A stretch of DNA of 64,000 nt from Rhodopirellula baltica (GCA_002901265.1 PPHI01000095.1:186001-250000); one strand, 5' to 3'. Positions 48,684-59,010 are shown, counted from the first letter of the stretch. Made by a program: numbers and translations. The notes: generated from the letters alone by a model not told the origin.

Positions 48684-49649
48684 CTAAGCGAGCGCCAATG
48701 CGGCGACGCCGAGTCCGGTGCCCAGCAAGAAACCGAACACGTCACAACCAATCACGACCCAAGTGGGCGACTCTGTCGTGCCGTAATAACTGCGTACCGG
48801 AAGTTTGTGCAGCCAGGCCCAGATTCCGATCGAGAAAACCATCCGTCCGACCAGTTTGCCGGCAGCCTGAGCTGTGTCGGCGTCTTCTTGGCTGAATGTT
48901 TGAATTGCTTCAAAGAGATAGCTGGAAACCGCCCATCCATAGCTGATCAGCATCACATACCAAGATGCCTTGACCGGGACAAAGCATGCCACCGTGGTCG
49001 CCAAAGAAAGAACAGCAAGGGCGCCGAAGATGACCATTGTGATGGCAAATAACACACCGTCAATTTCTACATCCTGACCTTGCCCTTGAGCCGATGCGCC
49101 GATCAAGCCCGCGAAGAGCAGGCAGAGTACAACAAAGCCAAATGCGGCAATTCCGTTGATCACTCCCAGGAACGTTAGGAATCCAGGCCGCGGGCCACGT
49201 GGGCCGTCCGACGAGCTGCCTTGACGTTTGATGGCACCGCCCGACATCGCTTCGTCGAGTAGTTTTGCCGCACTTGCTCCCGGGGCAGCCGCCGCGACTC
49301 CGCGCCCAGGGACTTGAACGCTTTTTACGCCGCTGAAATCAGATTCCGTCAATTCGTCCAAGAACGAAGGCGGTGGCGGTGCCTGCATCCCAGGCAGATG
49401 ACTGTAGGGATTCGCGGGTGCGGCTTGTGTCGGTGCTGGCTGAGTTCGTGCGGCCTGGGCTGATGAGGCTTGTGGCCGGGCTGGTGATGCCGGAGCGGCT
49501 TTGGCTGCTGGTTGGCCTGTTGCCTGTGCGGCGGCCGGCGAGCCTCCGGGGACACGAAATTGTTTACCGCACTTGCATTTGACCACTTTTCCGGCTGCCG
49601 ACTCGGGAACCTGAAGAACGGTGGCGCATCCCGGGCATTTAATCTTCAT
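48684..49649 (-). CDS. Zinc-ribbon and membrane protein of unknown function
   Basis: 321 residues. Residues 1-33 form a short zinc ribbon of the MJ0042/zinc-finger type (CPGCATVLQVPESAAGKVVKC then CGKQF). Residues 35-85 are an Ala/Pro/Gln-rich disordered linker. The C-terminal half holds four predicted membrane helices (about 155-185, 195-225, 230-250, 295-318). This ribbon-linker-membrane design is frequent in Planctomycetes, and its function is unknown. No neighbour gives a clear hint. Confidence 0.75.
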   Translation of the reverse strand: MKIKCPGCATVLQVPESAAGKVVKCKCGKQFRVPGGSPAAAQATGQPAAKAAPASPARPQASSAQAARTQPAPTQAAPANPYSHLPGMQAPPPPSFLDELTESDFSGVKSVQVPGRGVAAAAPGASAAKLLDEAMSGGAIKRQGSSSDGPRGPRPGFLTFLGVINGIAAFGFVVLCLLFAGLIGASAQGQGQDVEIDGVLFAITMVIFGALAVLSLATTVACFVPVKASWYVMLISYGWAVSSYLFEAIQTFSQEDADTAQAAGKLVGRMVFSIGIWAWLHKLPVRSYYGTTESPTWVVIGCDVFGFLLGTGLGVAALALA

Positions 49650-49783
49650 GAGTCAGGCGAAGTTGAAAAGGAGCTGGAGGGGGCAGTCGAAGCGGCGGTT
49701 GCGGGCATAGTTTAGCACGAGCCTCCCAGATTGCTCCCATTACTTTGTGATCGCGTTGATCACGCGGGGCAGATGGAATTGGG

Positions 49784-51052
49784 CTACCCAAAAATACTAG
49801 GCAGGCCTTCGGCGAGCGACTGGGACCGTTGGCTCAGTGCGGCGTTCATCAGCTCGACCGCCATGCGAGATTCGAGCGTCACTCCTGCCCGGACACCCAC
49901 GCACGGGTCGTGGCGTCCCTTCTCGAGTTCGAAGTCGATCTCGGTGAGATCTTTCGACACCGATTGCTGGGGCTTGTTGATTGTTGAGGTTGGTTTGAAT
50001 CCGACTTCAAACACCAGTGGCATCCCGGTGGTCATTCCGCCGAGCAACCCGCCGTGGGTGTTCGAGGTGTATCCCGTTCGACGGATCGGGTCGTTGTTTT
50101 CACTGCCACGTCGAGCGACGACGGATTTGCCGGAGCCGACTTCGCAGGACTGGACGGCGTTGAGTCCACCCAGGGTGCCCATGATCCGAGCTTTCAGCGA
50201 GTTGTACAGCGGATCGCCGAGCAGCGACGGAACATTCAAGGCAATGACTTCTACGCTCGCGCCCAGTGAATCGCCGTCTTTGCGAGTTTCCTTGATCAGT
50301 TCGCCGGCCTGTGTGGCAAAGTCGGCATCGACCGAAGGGATCTCTGATTGATCGATCAGTTGCTGCAATTCAGCAATCGCACCGGCAGGGATCACCGTCG
50401 GGCCTTTTTCGTCACGAAACTGGTCGTATAGGGCCTGACATTTTTCAGCTAGCGAGACTTTTGCCCGGAGGTCGCCGACTTGGTTGATCGACGAAACCAG
50501 TACGGTTTGGAAATGCTGTTGCAGGAAAATTCGCGCGATACTGCCGCCGACTACGTCCGTGATCGTCGCCCGGTAACTGCTGCGTCCGCCGCCACGAATG
50601 TCGACGAAGCCTTGTGATTTGTGGTATTTCACCAAGTCGGTGTGGCCGGGGCGGACTTGGCCGCCGGGGCCGATGAACTGGGTGTAGTCGCCGGATTTCT
50701 TGCTAGTCGAAAGCACCAGGGCGGCGATCGGTTCGCCCGTCGAGTAACCGCATTCGTACGCTTCGGTTTCGAACACGCTATCTTCGACCGTGACCGAAAT
50801 CTTGCTGGGGCCCAGCAGTGCATTGTGGTCGGGTTGGTACAGACCGCTCAGGAAAACGACTTTGTCTTTTTCGTTTCGTGGCGTGCCGTGCTTGTTCCCG
50901 CCCGGCCGGCGGCGGTCAAGATACTGCTGCACCGTTTGACGATCGATTTTCAGCCCGGGAGGGCATCCGAACACAATCGTGGTGACGCCTGGGCCGTGCG
51001 ATTCGCCTGCACCGGCCACCGAAAAGAAGGGTCCGCCTAAGATTTCCAGCAT
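49784..51052 (-). CDS. aroC: Chorismate synthase
   Basis: 422 residues. It catalyses 5-enolpyruvylshikimate 3-phosphate to chorismate using reduced FMN. Family signatures are GESHGPGVTTIVFGCPPG near the N-terminus, RPGGNKHGTPRNEKD, GHTDLVKYHKSQGFVDIRGG (GRSSYRATIT follows) and the C-terminal HDPCVGVRAGVTLESRMAVE. The family is usually 360-400 residues; the extra length is in the middle (about 170-270). It is followed 16 bases later by the second rpiB on the same strand. Confidence 0.97.
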   Translation of the reverse strand: MLEILGGPFFSVAGAGESHGPGVTTIVFGCPPGLKIDRQTVQQYLDRRRPGGNKHGTPRNEKDKVVFLSGLYQPDHNALLGPSKISVTVEDSVFETEAYECGYSTGEPIAALVLSTSKKSGDYTQFIGPGGQVRPGHTDLVKYHKSQGFVDIRGGGRSSYRATITDVVGGSIARIFLQQHFQTVLVSSINQVGDLRAKVSLAEKCQALYDQFRDEKGPTVIPAGAIAELQQLIDQSEIPSVDADFATQAGELIKETRKDGDSLGASVEVIALNVPSLLGDPLYNSLKARIMGTLGGLNAVQSCEVGSGKSVVARRGSENNDPIRRTGYTSNTHGGLLGGMTTGMPLVFEVGFKPTSTINKPQQSVSKDLTEIDFELEKGRHDPCVGVRAGVTLESRMAVELMNAALSQRSQSLAEGLPSIFG

Positions 51053-51068
51053 TGTCTTCGGCTCCCGA

Positions 51069-51584
51069 TCAGGACTTCAGGTCGAGTGCGTCGCGACCTT
51101 TGGCCTCGATTTCCAGGACCTTGTCCAGTCGTCGTTGGTGCCGCTCCGAGGGGGTGTACTTTGCACCCAGGAACGCGCGGACGATTTCCATGGCCAGTTC
51201 GCTGCCGATGATCCGACCGCCGATACAAAGAACGTTCATGTCGTCATGCTCGACGCCCTGGTGGGCCGAGTACGTATCGTGGCAGATCGCGGCGCGAATG
51301 CCGGGAATCTTGTTGGCCGCGACGCTGACGCCGACACCACTGCCGCAAACGACAATGCCGCGGTCGGCGTTGCCACTGAGGATTTCTCGCGAGACGGCGA
51401 TCGCAAAATCGGGGTAATCGCAGCGAGCCGGTCCGTCCGTTCCACAGTCGATCACGTCACCGACGAGTTCTGCGAGCGATTCGGTCGCCAAGCTTTCCGC
51501 GAGGACTTGCTTGAGCGGAAAACCGGCGTGGTCCCCTCCGATAGCGACACGAAGCGGTTTTTCAGGTTTCGAAGGTGAGTTCAT
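51069..51584 (-). CDS. rpiB: RpiB-family sugar-phosphate isomerase (second copy)
   Basis: 171 residues from the ATG at 51584. It has LRVAIGGDHAGFPLKQVLAE, IVVCGSGVGVSVAANK with the catalytic cysteine, HDDMNVLCIGGRIIG and RHQRRLDKVLEIE. It is closer to the classic RpiB pattern than the copy at 46.7 kb, which has a different GDLIG loop, so the two are probably functionally distinct. A further upstream start at 51683 adds a 33-residue unconserved leader. It lies just after (upstream of) aroC on the minus strand, with which it may be co-transcribed. Confidence 0.9.
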   Translation of the reverse strand: MNSPSKPEKPLRVAIGGDHAGFPLKQVLAESLATESLAELVGDVIDCGTDGPARCDYPDFAIAVSREILSGNADRGIVVCGSGVGVSVAANKIPGIRAAICHDTYSAHQGVEHDDMNVLCIGGRIIGSELAMEIVRAFLGAKYTPSERHQRRLDKVLEIEAKGRDALDLKS

Positions 51585-52036
51585 GGACGGGTGGTTATGA
51601 GCGAATGCGACGAATCGTGTGGAGCGCTGGGTGATCGGTGGAAGCGAATTGATAGCTGCCAACGGGAGTTCAGCCGACAGCAATCTCGGTCAGCGGCGGC
51701 AGTTTAGCTCAGATGTCCAAAATTCGTTAGCCGGTCGATGTGGGGTATTCACGCTGTGAACAATGAATTTTGCCAACTTTTGATCGGCGTTGACCCCTCC
51801 GACGAAACACCCTAACCTAAGTCACGCAAAGCGTTTAGCTTGACATGCCGCGTGTGTGGCCTACCCCTCGGCCCACCGAGAATGTTCTGAAGGCATGTTT
51901 TTGGCCCGAAATTGGCTGATCTGGACGTGGACGGGCTGCGCTGCCAATCTGTCCGCAGTTACGGCGAATGGGACAGCTTGGATGCTGCAAAGTTCGCCGT
52001 GCCAGCGATCGATCGAAACCAACCAACGATTCAACG
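51585..52036. other. Divergent intergenic region between rpiB and secA
   Basis: About 450 bases that must contain the promoters of the rpiB-aroC unit and secA. No clear -35/-10 pair, hairpin or RNA gene is visible. No SecM-like arrest leader was found before secA. Confidence 0.5.
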
Positions 52037-55000
52037 ATGTCGTTTTTTGAAACTCTTGTGGATATTACCGGAGCAGTCTTTGGCGGACTGCTGGGCTCGT
52101 TTGAACGAGGCGTGACGTCGGTCTTCGGTTCGGCAAATGCGCGGCAAGTCGCGGCATTGCGTGCGAAGGCGGACGAAATCACGGAACTCGAGCCGAAATA
52201 TGCGGCGATGTCCGATGATGAACTCCGTGGTCAGACAAAGGTTTTCCGGAAACGAATCCGCGATGGCGAAACTCTGGACGACATCCTGGTCGAAGCGTTC
52301 GCCGTTTGCCGTGAAGGCGGCAAGCGATTCTTGGGAATGCGTCACTACGACGTCCAGCTGATCGGCGGGATGGTGCTGCATGAAGGCAAAATTGCCGAAA
52401 TGGTCACCGGTGAAGGTAAAACGCTAGTCGCGACCTTGCCCGCGTACTTGAACGCGCTCGAAGGTAAAGGCGTCCACGTCATTACGGTCAACGATTACTT
52501 GGCCCGTCGTGACATGGAGTGGATGGCGCCGTTGTACATGAATCTTGGATTGACCGTGAACGCGATCCAATCGGGCATGTCGACCCACGAAAAACAAGCC
52601 GCTTATCGCTGCGACATCACCTACGGAACCAATAACGAATTCGGTTTCGATTACCTGCGCGACAACATGCGTCCCGCCGCACAAGGCGACGACCGCTTCC
52701 CCGCCGAAGCCCAGCAGTGCCAAGGCCCGCTGAACTACGCGATCATCGACGAAGTCGACAACATTTTGATCGACGAAGCGCGTACGCCGTTGATCATCAG
52801 CGGACCCAGCGAGATGGACCTCGGTCGCTATGCCGACGCCGATCGCGTCGCCCGCGAACTGCAACAAGACGTTCACTTCACCGTCGACGAAAAACAACGC
52901 AACGTCACGTTGACTGACGAAGGTGTCCGTGAAGCCGAAAAATTGGCCGGTGTGGAAAGCTTCTACACCGCCGGCAACATGGAATGGCCACACTTGATCG
53001 ATAACGCTTTGAAGGCGCACTTCCTTTACAAGCTGGACGTCAATTACGTCGTCAAAGATCGTCAAATCGTGATCGTTGACGAATTCACCGGCCGTTTGAT
53101 GGACGGACGCCAATGGAGCGACGGACTGCACCAAGCGGTCGAAGCAAAAGAGAACGTTCCGATCAAGCCGGAAACGCAAACCTTCGCCACCGCGTCGCTG
53201 CAGAACATCTTCAAGATGTACAAGAAGCTGTCCGGGATGACCGGTACCGCGATGACCGAAGCGAATGAGTTTTGGAAGATCTACAAGCTGGATGTTGTTG
53301 CAATCCCAACGAACCGCGGTTTGCAGCGGCTCGAATATCCAGACATGATCTACCTGACCGAAGAGTACAAATTCAAAGCCTTGGCCGAAGAGATCGAGCG
53401 GACGGTCAAGTGGGATGTCATCGTTACCAAAGACGGCACCGAATATTGGGGTGACATCAAAGAAGAAAACGACGAGCAAATCAAAATCGTCTTGAAAGGC
53501 GAAAAGGAACCGCAGTCCGTTCCACGCTCGAAAGTCGTTAGCATCGAGTACAAAGGTCGGCCTGTTTTGGTCGGTACCGTCAGTATCGAAAAAAGTGAAA
53601 AGCTGGGCCGTCTGCTGGAACGCCGTGGGATTGAACACGAGGTCCTAAACGCGAAGCAGCACCAACGCGAAGCTGACATTGTCGCCCAAGCGGGACGCAA
53701 GTTTGCCGTCACTATCGCGACCAACATGGCCGGCCGTGGTACCGACATCATCCTGGGCGGGAACCCCGAAAACAAAGCTTGGGCGCAGCTCCAGCACAAA
53801 TACAGCACGCGACTGGATGTTCCCGACGACGAGTGGAACGGACTGGTCGAGTCGATCGATCAAGCCGAGGGGATGAGCGAGCAAGGCAAGCACATCCGTG
53901 AACTCGGTGGCTTGTGCGTGCTCGGCACCGAACGCCACGAATCACGCCGAATCGATCTCCAGCTTCGCGGACGTTGCGGTCGTCAAGGTGACCCCGGTTC
54001 CAGCCGATTCTTCCTCTCGCTCGAAGACGATCTGATGCGGATCTTCGCCGGCGAATGGGTCAAGAACATGATGGAACGCATCGGCATGCGTGAAGACGAG
54101 CCGCTCGAATCCAAGCTGGTGACCCGCCGGATCGCGGCCGCTCAAAAGAAGGTCGAAGAACGTAACTTCGAAATGCGTAAAAGTCTGCTGGACTATGACG
54201 AGGTCATGGACGAGCAACGGAAACGCGTCTATCGCTATCGCCAGAACTTGCTGGACGGACACAGCTCCCGTGACATGATCTTGGAACTGATCCGTTCGCA
54301 GATCGAAAAGCAAGTCGACACGTTCTTGGATCCCGATTACGGCGTCGAAATGTTCGCTTCCTTTGCCGGCAGCAAACTCGGTTGTACGCTCGAACCGAAA
54401 GATTTCCAGAACATGGAACTTTCGATGGCCAGCGCCTACGCCTGCGAACAAGCCGAACGCGCCTCCGAAGTCATCGTTGAAGAGGTCGTCGAAGAAAACC
54501 TGCCGCAGGGTATGGAAGACGAATGGAATCTCAAAGCGATGGCCAAATGGGCCAACACCACGCTGGAAACGAACTATCAGGATCACCAGCTAAAGAACAT
54601 GGATCGAGATGACTTGATCCGTGAACTGATCGAAAAAGCCCACGCGCGAATCGAAGCCGTCGATCTGTCTGAAGGCGAACCGCTCTTGGGCGCCGACTAC
54701 GGACTGCGAATGCTGTGTGGTTGGATGCGTTACCGCTTCGGGATCGAAACCACTCCGGAAGAATTCCGCGACATCGAAGATCGCCGCAGCGTGACCGAAG
54801 AACTCGTTTCGCGTGCCGAAGAAGCCTACGCCGAGAAAGAAACCGAGTACCCTGCCCTGGCTGGTATTTCGCAATTCACGGTCCCACAAGGCGCTCAGGT
54901 GGTGCTGAACCGCGAGGGACTCGTCGACTGGATTTTGCGTCGCTTCGAAAAGTCGATGGAAGTCGATGACGTTCCGTTGAACCGCGACGACTTGAAAACC

Positions 55001-55764
55001 CAACTGACCGCATACAGCCGAGAAATGGCGACGGCTGCCGAGCCGTTGTTGAACGAAGCCAACCAACGTGTCGCTGATCTGTTTGCCAACGTCGCTGATG
55101 AAAAAACAGCTTCGGTTGCCGCCAGTGGCACCACCAAACTCGACGACTTGGTCCATTGGATGAAGACCGAGCTTGGTGCGTCCGTCGATGTCGAAGACTC
55201 TCACGGATGAACCGCGACGAGTTGCAGTTGGCCGTCAGTGGTGCCGTTGATGATCGGTTCCACCCCGAAATGCGGCGCATGGAACGCCAGATCCTGTTGA
55301 ACATCGTCGACGACGCGTGGAAAAACCACTTGCTGACGATGGATCACCTGCGCAGCAGCGTCGGGCTGAAAGGCTACGCCCAATTGGATCCAAAGGTCGA
55401 ATACAAACGCGAAGGGATGCGTCTGTTCGATCAAATGTGGGACTCCGTTGGCGAGCAAGTCACCGGGTTGGTGTTCCGCATGGAATCATTCAATCAAGAC
55501 TTCATCCGCAGCACCTGGGTCGATGCAAAGGCTCGTCATGACGAAGCCCGTTCGATTACCAGCGATGCGGCCGCCGCGACCGCAACCAAGGCTGCCGCGC
55601 AAGCTTCGTCACGCACCGCTGCTCAGGAAGCCGCCGAAGCGAGCAACCAGTCGACCGAGGAAAAGCCTGAGCCGATCCGCAACGTCGGTGTCAAAGTCGG
55701 TCGCAACGATCCCTGTCCCTGTGGCAGTGGCAAGAAGTACAAATCCTGCTGCATGAGAAAGTAA
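52037..55764 (+). CDS. secA: Preprotein translocase ATPase SecA, with a frame break near the C-terminus
   Basis: From the ATG at 52037 the frame encodes 1057 residues: Walker A GEGKT at 125-129, [18 protein letters not shown], preprotein cross-linking domain, [10 protein letters not shown] and [19 protein letters not shown] of the second motor domain. About 50 extra residues (458-506, [20 protein letters not shown]) interrupt that domain. The frame ends TGA at 55210, overlapping ATG (GGATGA). The next frame, one base off, encodes the rest of the helical scaffold ([38 protein letters not shown]) and the zinc tail [16 protein letters not shown]. One missing base near 55205-55208 explains the break; corrected length is about 1242 residues. 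Confidence 0.93.
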
Positions 55765-55800
55765 GCACGCTTTAAAATCGGAATTGGAAAGGATTCCAAC

Positions 55801-57114
55801 ATGTTCGCGAACTTCATCTACTTGATGGCGATGACGATCGCCTCGCCGTGGATCGTTTATCGGATGGTCCGCCACGGGCGCTATCGCCGCGGCGGACACG
55901 AGAAACTGTTCGGAATTTCCAAGTCGAAAGCGAAGCGAATCTGCGGCGGCCCGAACCGTTCGCCGGTTTGGATCCATGCAGTCAGCGTTGGCGAAATCAA
56001 TTTGATCGGCAGCGTCGTGCGGCAACTCCGCGAACGGGACCCAGGAACACCGGTTGTCGTCAGCACCAGCACGGACACCGGATATGACCTCGCGGTACAG
56101 AAGTTCGGCGAAGATCACGTTTTCTTTTGTCCGCTCGATTTCACTTGGGCTGTCGGGCGCACGCTACGGCGGTTGAAGCCGAAGATGCTGGTCTTGGTCG
56201 AACTCGAGCTTTGGCCAAATCTGGTCAGCATGTCTCGGCAAGCTGGCGTGGAAGTGATGGTGATCAACGCCCGCTTGAGCGAGAAAAGTTCTAACGGCTA
56301 TCAGCGTGTCAGGCCTTTGACACGACCAATCTTTTCAAGGCTCAGCCACGTTGCTTGCCAAGATGAACTGACCGCAGAACGGTTTGTCGCGTGTGGCGCT
56401 GATCCGCAGTGCGTCGAAGTCACCGGTTCGTTGAAGTTCGACAACGCACCCGATTCACGAGACAACGCCGAAGTCCAATCGCGTGTGAACTGGGCCAACA
56501 TTGACCCCTGGCATCGGGTCTGGATCGTTGGCAGTACCCAAGAAGGCGAAGAAGCGATGGCACTTCGCATCTACGACCGCTTGGCAAAGAAAAATCGAAA
56601 CCTGCGTTTGATCTTGGTGCCGCGGCATCGCGAGCGATTTGATTCGGTTGCCCAATTGGTACAGGAACACGGATTTAAAGTTCGACGGCGTTCGATCAAA
56701 GATGATCGTCGCGGCGATCAGTGGGATGCCGACACGGTGCTGCTCGTTGACTCCATCGGCGAGTTAAGGCACTGGTGGGGCGTCGGCCAGATCGCGACGG
56801 TAGGCGGCAGCTTCGGCAATCGTGGCGGGCAAAACATGCTCGAACCGGCCGGGTATGGCAACGCAGTTTGCTTTGGGCCGGACACGCGAAACTTTGACGA
56901 GATCGCCAACCGTCTGATCAATGCCGGCGGCGCGATGCGAGTCGCTGACGAACCCGCACTCGAAAAGTTCGTGGAGATCTGCGCAGCGAATGAGCCGATG
57001 GCCAACGAACTCGGTCGTTTGGCAAGGAAAGTCATCGCGCAGCATTGTGGCGCGACCGAGCGAACGATGACGTGTTTGCTTGGGCCAGAACGAACGCTTG
57101 CACGCGCCGCTTAA
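55801..57114 (+). CDS. waaA: 3-deoxy-D-manno-octulosonic acid transferase
   Basis: 437 residues with an N-terminal hydrophobic anchor (ANFIYLMAMTIASPWIVYR). WIHAVSVGEINLIGSVVRQL, LVELELWPNLVSMSRQAGVE and the C-terminal GGSFGNRGGQNMLEPAGYG are characteristic of KdtA/WaaA. It transfers Kdo from CMP-Kdo to lipid IVA on the cytoplasmic face of the inner membrane, so it implies a lipid A outer membrane. AAAGGA lies ahead of the ATG. The gene starts 36 bases after secA and is likely co-transcribed. Confidence 0.95.
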   Translation: MFANFIYLMAMTIASPWIVYRMVRHGRYRRGGHEKLFGISKSKAKRICGGPNRSPVWIHAVSVGEINLIGSVVRQLRERDPGTPVVVSTSTDTGYDLAVQKFGEDHVFFCPLDFTWAVGRTLRRLKPKMLVLVELELWPNLVSMSRQAGVEVMVINARLSEKSSNGYQRVRPLTRPIFSRLSHVACQDELTAERFVACGADPQCVEVTGSLKFDNAPDSRDNAEVQSRVNWANIDPWHRVWIVGSTQEGEEAMALRIYDRLAKKNRNLRLILVPRHRERFDSVAQLVQEHGFKVRRRSIKDDRRGDQWDADTVLLVDSIGELRHWWGVGQIATVGGSFGNRGGQNMLEPAGYGNAVCFGPDTRNFDEIANRLINAGGAMRVADEPALEKFVEICAANEPMANELGRLARKVIAQHCGATERTMTCLLGPERTLARAA

Positions 57115-57144
57115 TCGCCCGTGAAACGTTTGAGCGAATGACGT

Positions 57145-58440
57145 TCAAACGGACTTCAAAATGTCGGCAACGTCCAACAAGTAAACTTGCCGACCGCCGT
57201 CGTGAGGACTGTCGATCGCGATCTTCGTCCCGTCGTTGCTGCTGCGAGGATGCGTGTCACACCGCCATTCACCGCGATACGGTGATGGCGACGGAAAGTG
57301 ACCGAGGTCAAATCGCTGGCCGCTGGGGACATGATACAGGTACACGGTTTGTCGGCTGGTCTCACGGTCCGGGTAGGTGTCGTTCAGGATCCAGTCTTGA
57401 TACGGCGCGGGCAGATAAGTGTTGTGCCCATTGGAGGGCATCTTGTCTTGGCCAATCGGAGTCACCTTGTCGGTTTTGTCGACGAAGTCATAGAAGCCAG
57501 CCTTGCGGCCCGCAGGCTTGGTCCACATGGTGACCGCATCGTTGCCGTTCCAAATAAAGTGTGATGTGTATCCCGAAGGATCAATGACATAGCGATCGCT
57601 GCCATCGATGTTGGCCGTCAACATACGAGTGACAAAGCCGCCTTTGAATTGCAGCGTTGCCGGATCAAACTCGGGACGATAGCGGTGTAAAACGATGAAC
57701 CGCTCACTGTCGGGACTGACCAAGAGGTGATTGAAGTAGTGCCACGCTTCGGCATGCTTGTCGCCATCGGGCCAAGCGATCGACGCGACGTCGGCAAGTG
57801 ACAGGATCAGCGTCGATTCACCGGTTTCTAAATCGACACGCCAAATGCCGCTGTCGTCGGGAGCTCGCTTGTCGACATTCGGGTCAGCCAAGCCGTCATA
57901 ACCATAGCCGGGGCGAAGATTGTCGATGCGGCGAAAGTCAGCGGACAAGCCGAACTTGCCATTCGGCGCGATGGTGTAGATCGGCTTGTCGATGGTGCGA
58001 ATCTGCTTGGTGTCCAGCGAATAAATGCGACAGACAAACGAGTCATCTTGGCGATCATTCCAAAGGACACGTTTTCCATCTGTCCCGATCCACTGCAGCA
58101 TGCATCCCTGCTGCCAACCCCATGCATTACTGGTTCCGATCGGAACCCACCTGTCATCGTCAGATGTATCGACATACCCGACACCAATGCGATCTTGGCC
58201 CGTGGGCGAACGTCCCTCGAAGTCGACTTCGTTGGCCAGGACGAACCGATTGGTGGGATCGAATTCTCGTTTGTCGTAATAGCCGAACCAATGCTGTTTC
58301 GGGCCACGTGTGATCGCACGACAAGGGACAAGCGTTTCCAGCGGTCCGGTACGGCTTTCGGCAAAGGCGGAACGTGTGCAAAGTCCGGCGGCTGTTGTTC
58401 CGGCGAGAATTCCGAATGAGCGGCGGGAAAGATTGGTCAT
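57145..58440 (-). CDS. Tat-exported beta-propeller protein (oligogalacturonate lyase/TolB-like)
   Basis: 431 residues. The N-terminus MTNLSRRSFGILAGTTAAGL with a following AFAES is a classic twin-arginine signal. The remainder has propeller-like repeats with aromatic and Gly-Asp motifs (FGYYDKREFDPTNRFVLANE, WGWQQGCMLQWIG, GLSADFRRIDNLRPGYGYDG, HPRSSNDGTKIAIDSPHDGG), resembling WD40-like PD40/oligogalacturonate lyase proteins. An enzymatic role cannot be shown. It diverges from feoA, so a shared control region lies between them. Confidence 0.75.
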   Translation of the reverse strand: MTNLSRRSFGILAGTTAAGLCTRSAFAESRTGPLETLVPCRAITRGPKQHWFGYYDKREFDPTNRFVLANEVDFEGRSPTGQDRIGVGYVDTSDDDRWVPIGTSNAWGWQQGCMLQWIGTDGKRVLWNDRQDDSFVCRIYSLDTKQIRTIDKPIYTIAPNGKFGLSADFRRIDNLRPGYGYDGLADPNVDKRAPDDSGIWRVDLETGESTLILSLADVASIAWPDGDKHAEAWHYFNHLLVSPDSERFIVLHRYRPEFDPATLQFKGGFVTRMLTANIDGSDRYVIDPSGYTSHFIWNGNDAVTMWTKPAGRKAGFYDFVDKTDKVTPIGQDKMPSNGHNTYLPAPYQDWILNDTYPDRETSRQTVYLYHVPSGQRFDLGHFPSPSPYRGEWRCDTHPRSSNDGTKIAIDSPHDGGRQVYLLDVADILKSV

Positions 58441-58620
58441 CAATAGACACCAAGCGGGGAGTGGGAGGGGCGGGGTCCCTCACAAGATAAACGGTTTAGA
58501 CAAGCCAAGGGGCGAGGGGAAACGCAGACGGTGTTGATTGGTGGGATGGACTGAGGCGATTTGCCGCTGGTTGTGGAGCGTGATTTGGGCGTCTGGAGCG
58601 TCGGTTTCCGCTCGACACTC

Positions 58621-58667
58621 TTGACATGGTCATTCGCAGCGGCGAAGCTATTGAGACTGATTCTCAA
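58621..58667 (+). promoter_or_regulatory. Putative Fur box and promoter upstream of feoAB
   Basis: The palindrome TTGAGACTGATTCTCAA (58651-58667) has perfect 6-base arms around a 5-base centre and resembles Fur boxes of the GAGAATGATTCTC type. A TTGACA hexamer at 58621-58626 could be the -35 element. The box lies 34 bases before the feoA start, where an iron-loaded repressor would block transcription. Binding is inferred. Confidence 0.6.
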
Positions 58668-58701
58668 TTTCTACGTCCGTGATTTGTGGGATCCCACTGC
58701 A

Positions 58702-58983
58702 ATGGCGTCCGTTCAAACTTCGATCTCCGTTTTGGCTGGTGCGAGAAAAGGGTTTTACCAATGCGTCGATGTCGATGCGTCTGGTCAAAACGCGATTCGG
58801 CTCAAGCGTCTGGGGATTTGTGCGGGCCGCGTTTTGGAGCTCGTCGGGCAAGGTGACCCGATGGTGCTGCAACTCGGCAACTCACGAATCGGCCTGTCAC
58901 GACAACTTGCGAACTTCGTTTCGATTGCGCCCGCCGAGGCATTGCTGCCAGGTCCGGTTGCCCAAGACGCGCTCTGTTCGTGA
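58702..58983 (+). CDS. feoA: FeoA-family ferrous iron transport protein
   Basis: 93 residues from the ATG at 58702. The SH3-like FeoA fold is visible in GARKGFYQCVDVDASG, LKRLGICAGRVLELVGQGDP and LGNSRIGLSRQLANFVSI. FeoA stimulates or assembles with FeoB. A longer reading frame upstream (from 58561) runs across the Fur-like palindrome and is not conserved in style, so I reject it. feoB begins 27 bases downstream. Confidence 0.9.
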   Translation: MASVQTSISVLAGARKGFYQCVDVDASGQNAIRLKRLGICAGRVLELVGQGDPMVLQLGNSRIGLSRQLANFVSIAPAEALLPGPVAQDALCS

Positions 58984-59010
58984 TCCGCCACCGCCTCAAG
59001 AGCAGGTGCA

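Noticed and set aside
52424-53638. 404-codon minus-strand reading frame opposite secA
   Set aside because: It is fully antisense to a highly conserved gene and its translation lacks any domain; it follows from codon bias in secA.
55208-55764. Separate C-terminal SecA polypeptide translated by coupling
   Set aside because: The break falls within the helical scaffold and matches the one-base pattern of other errors here; kept as a finding to test, not as a separate gene.
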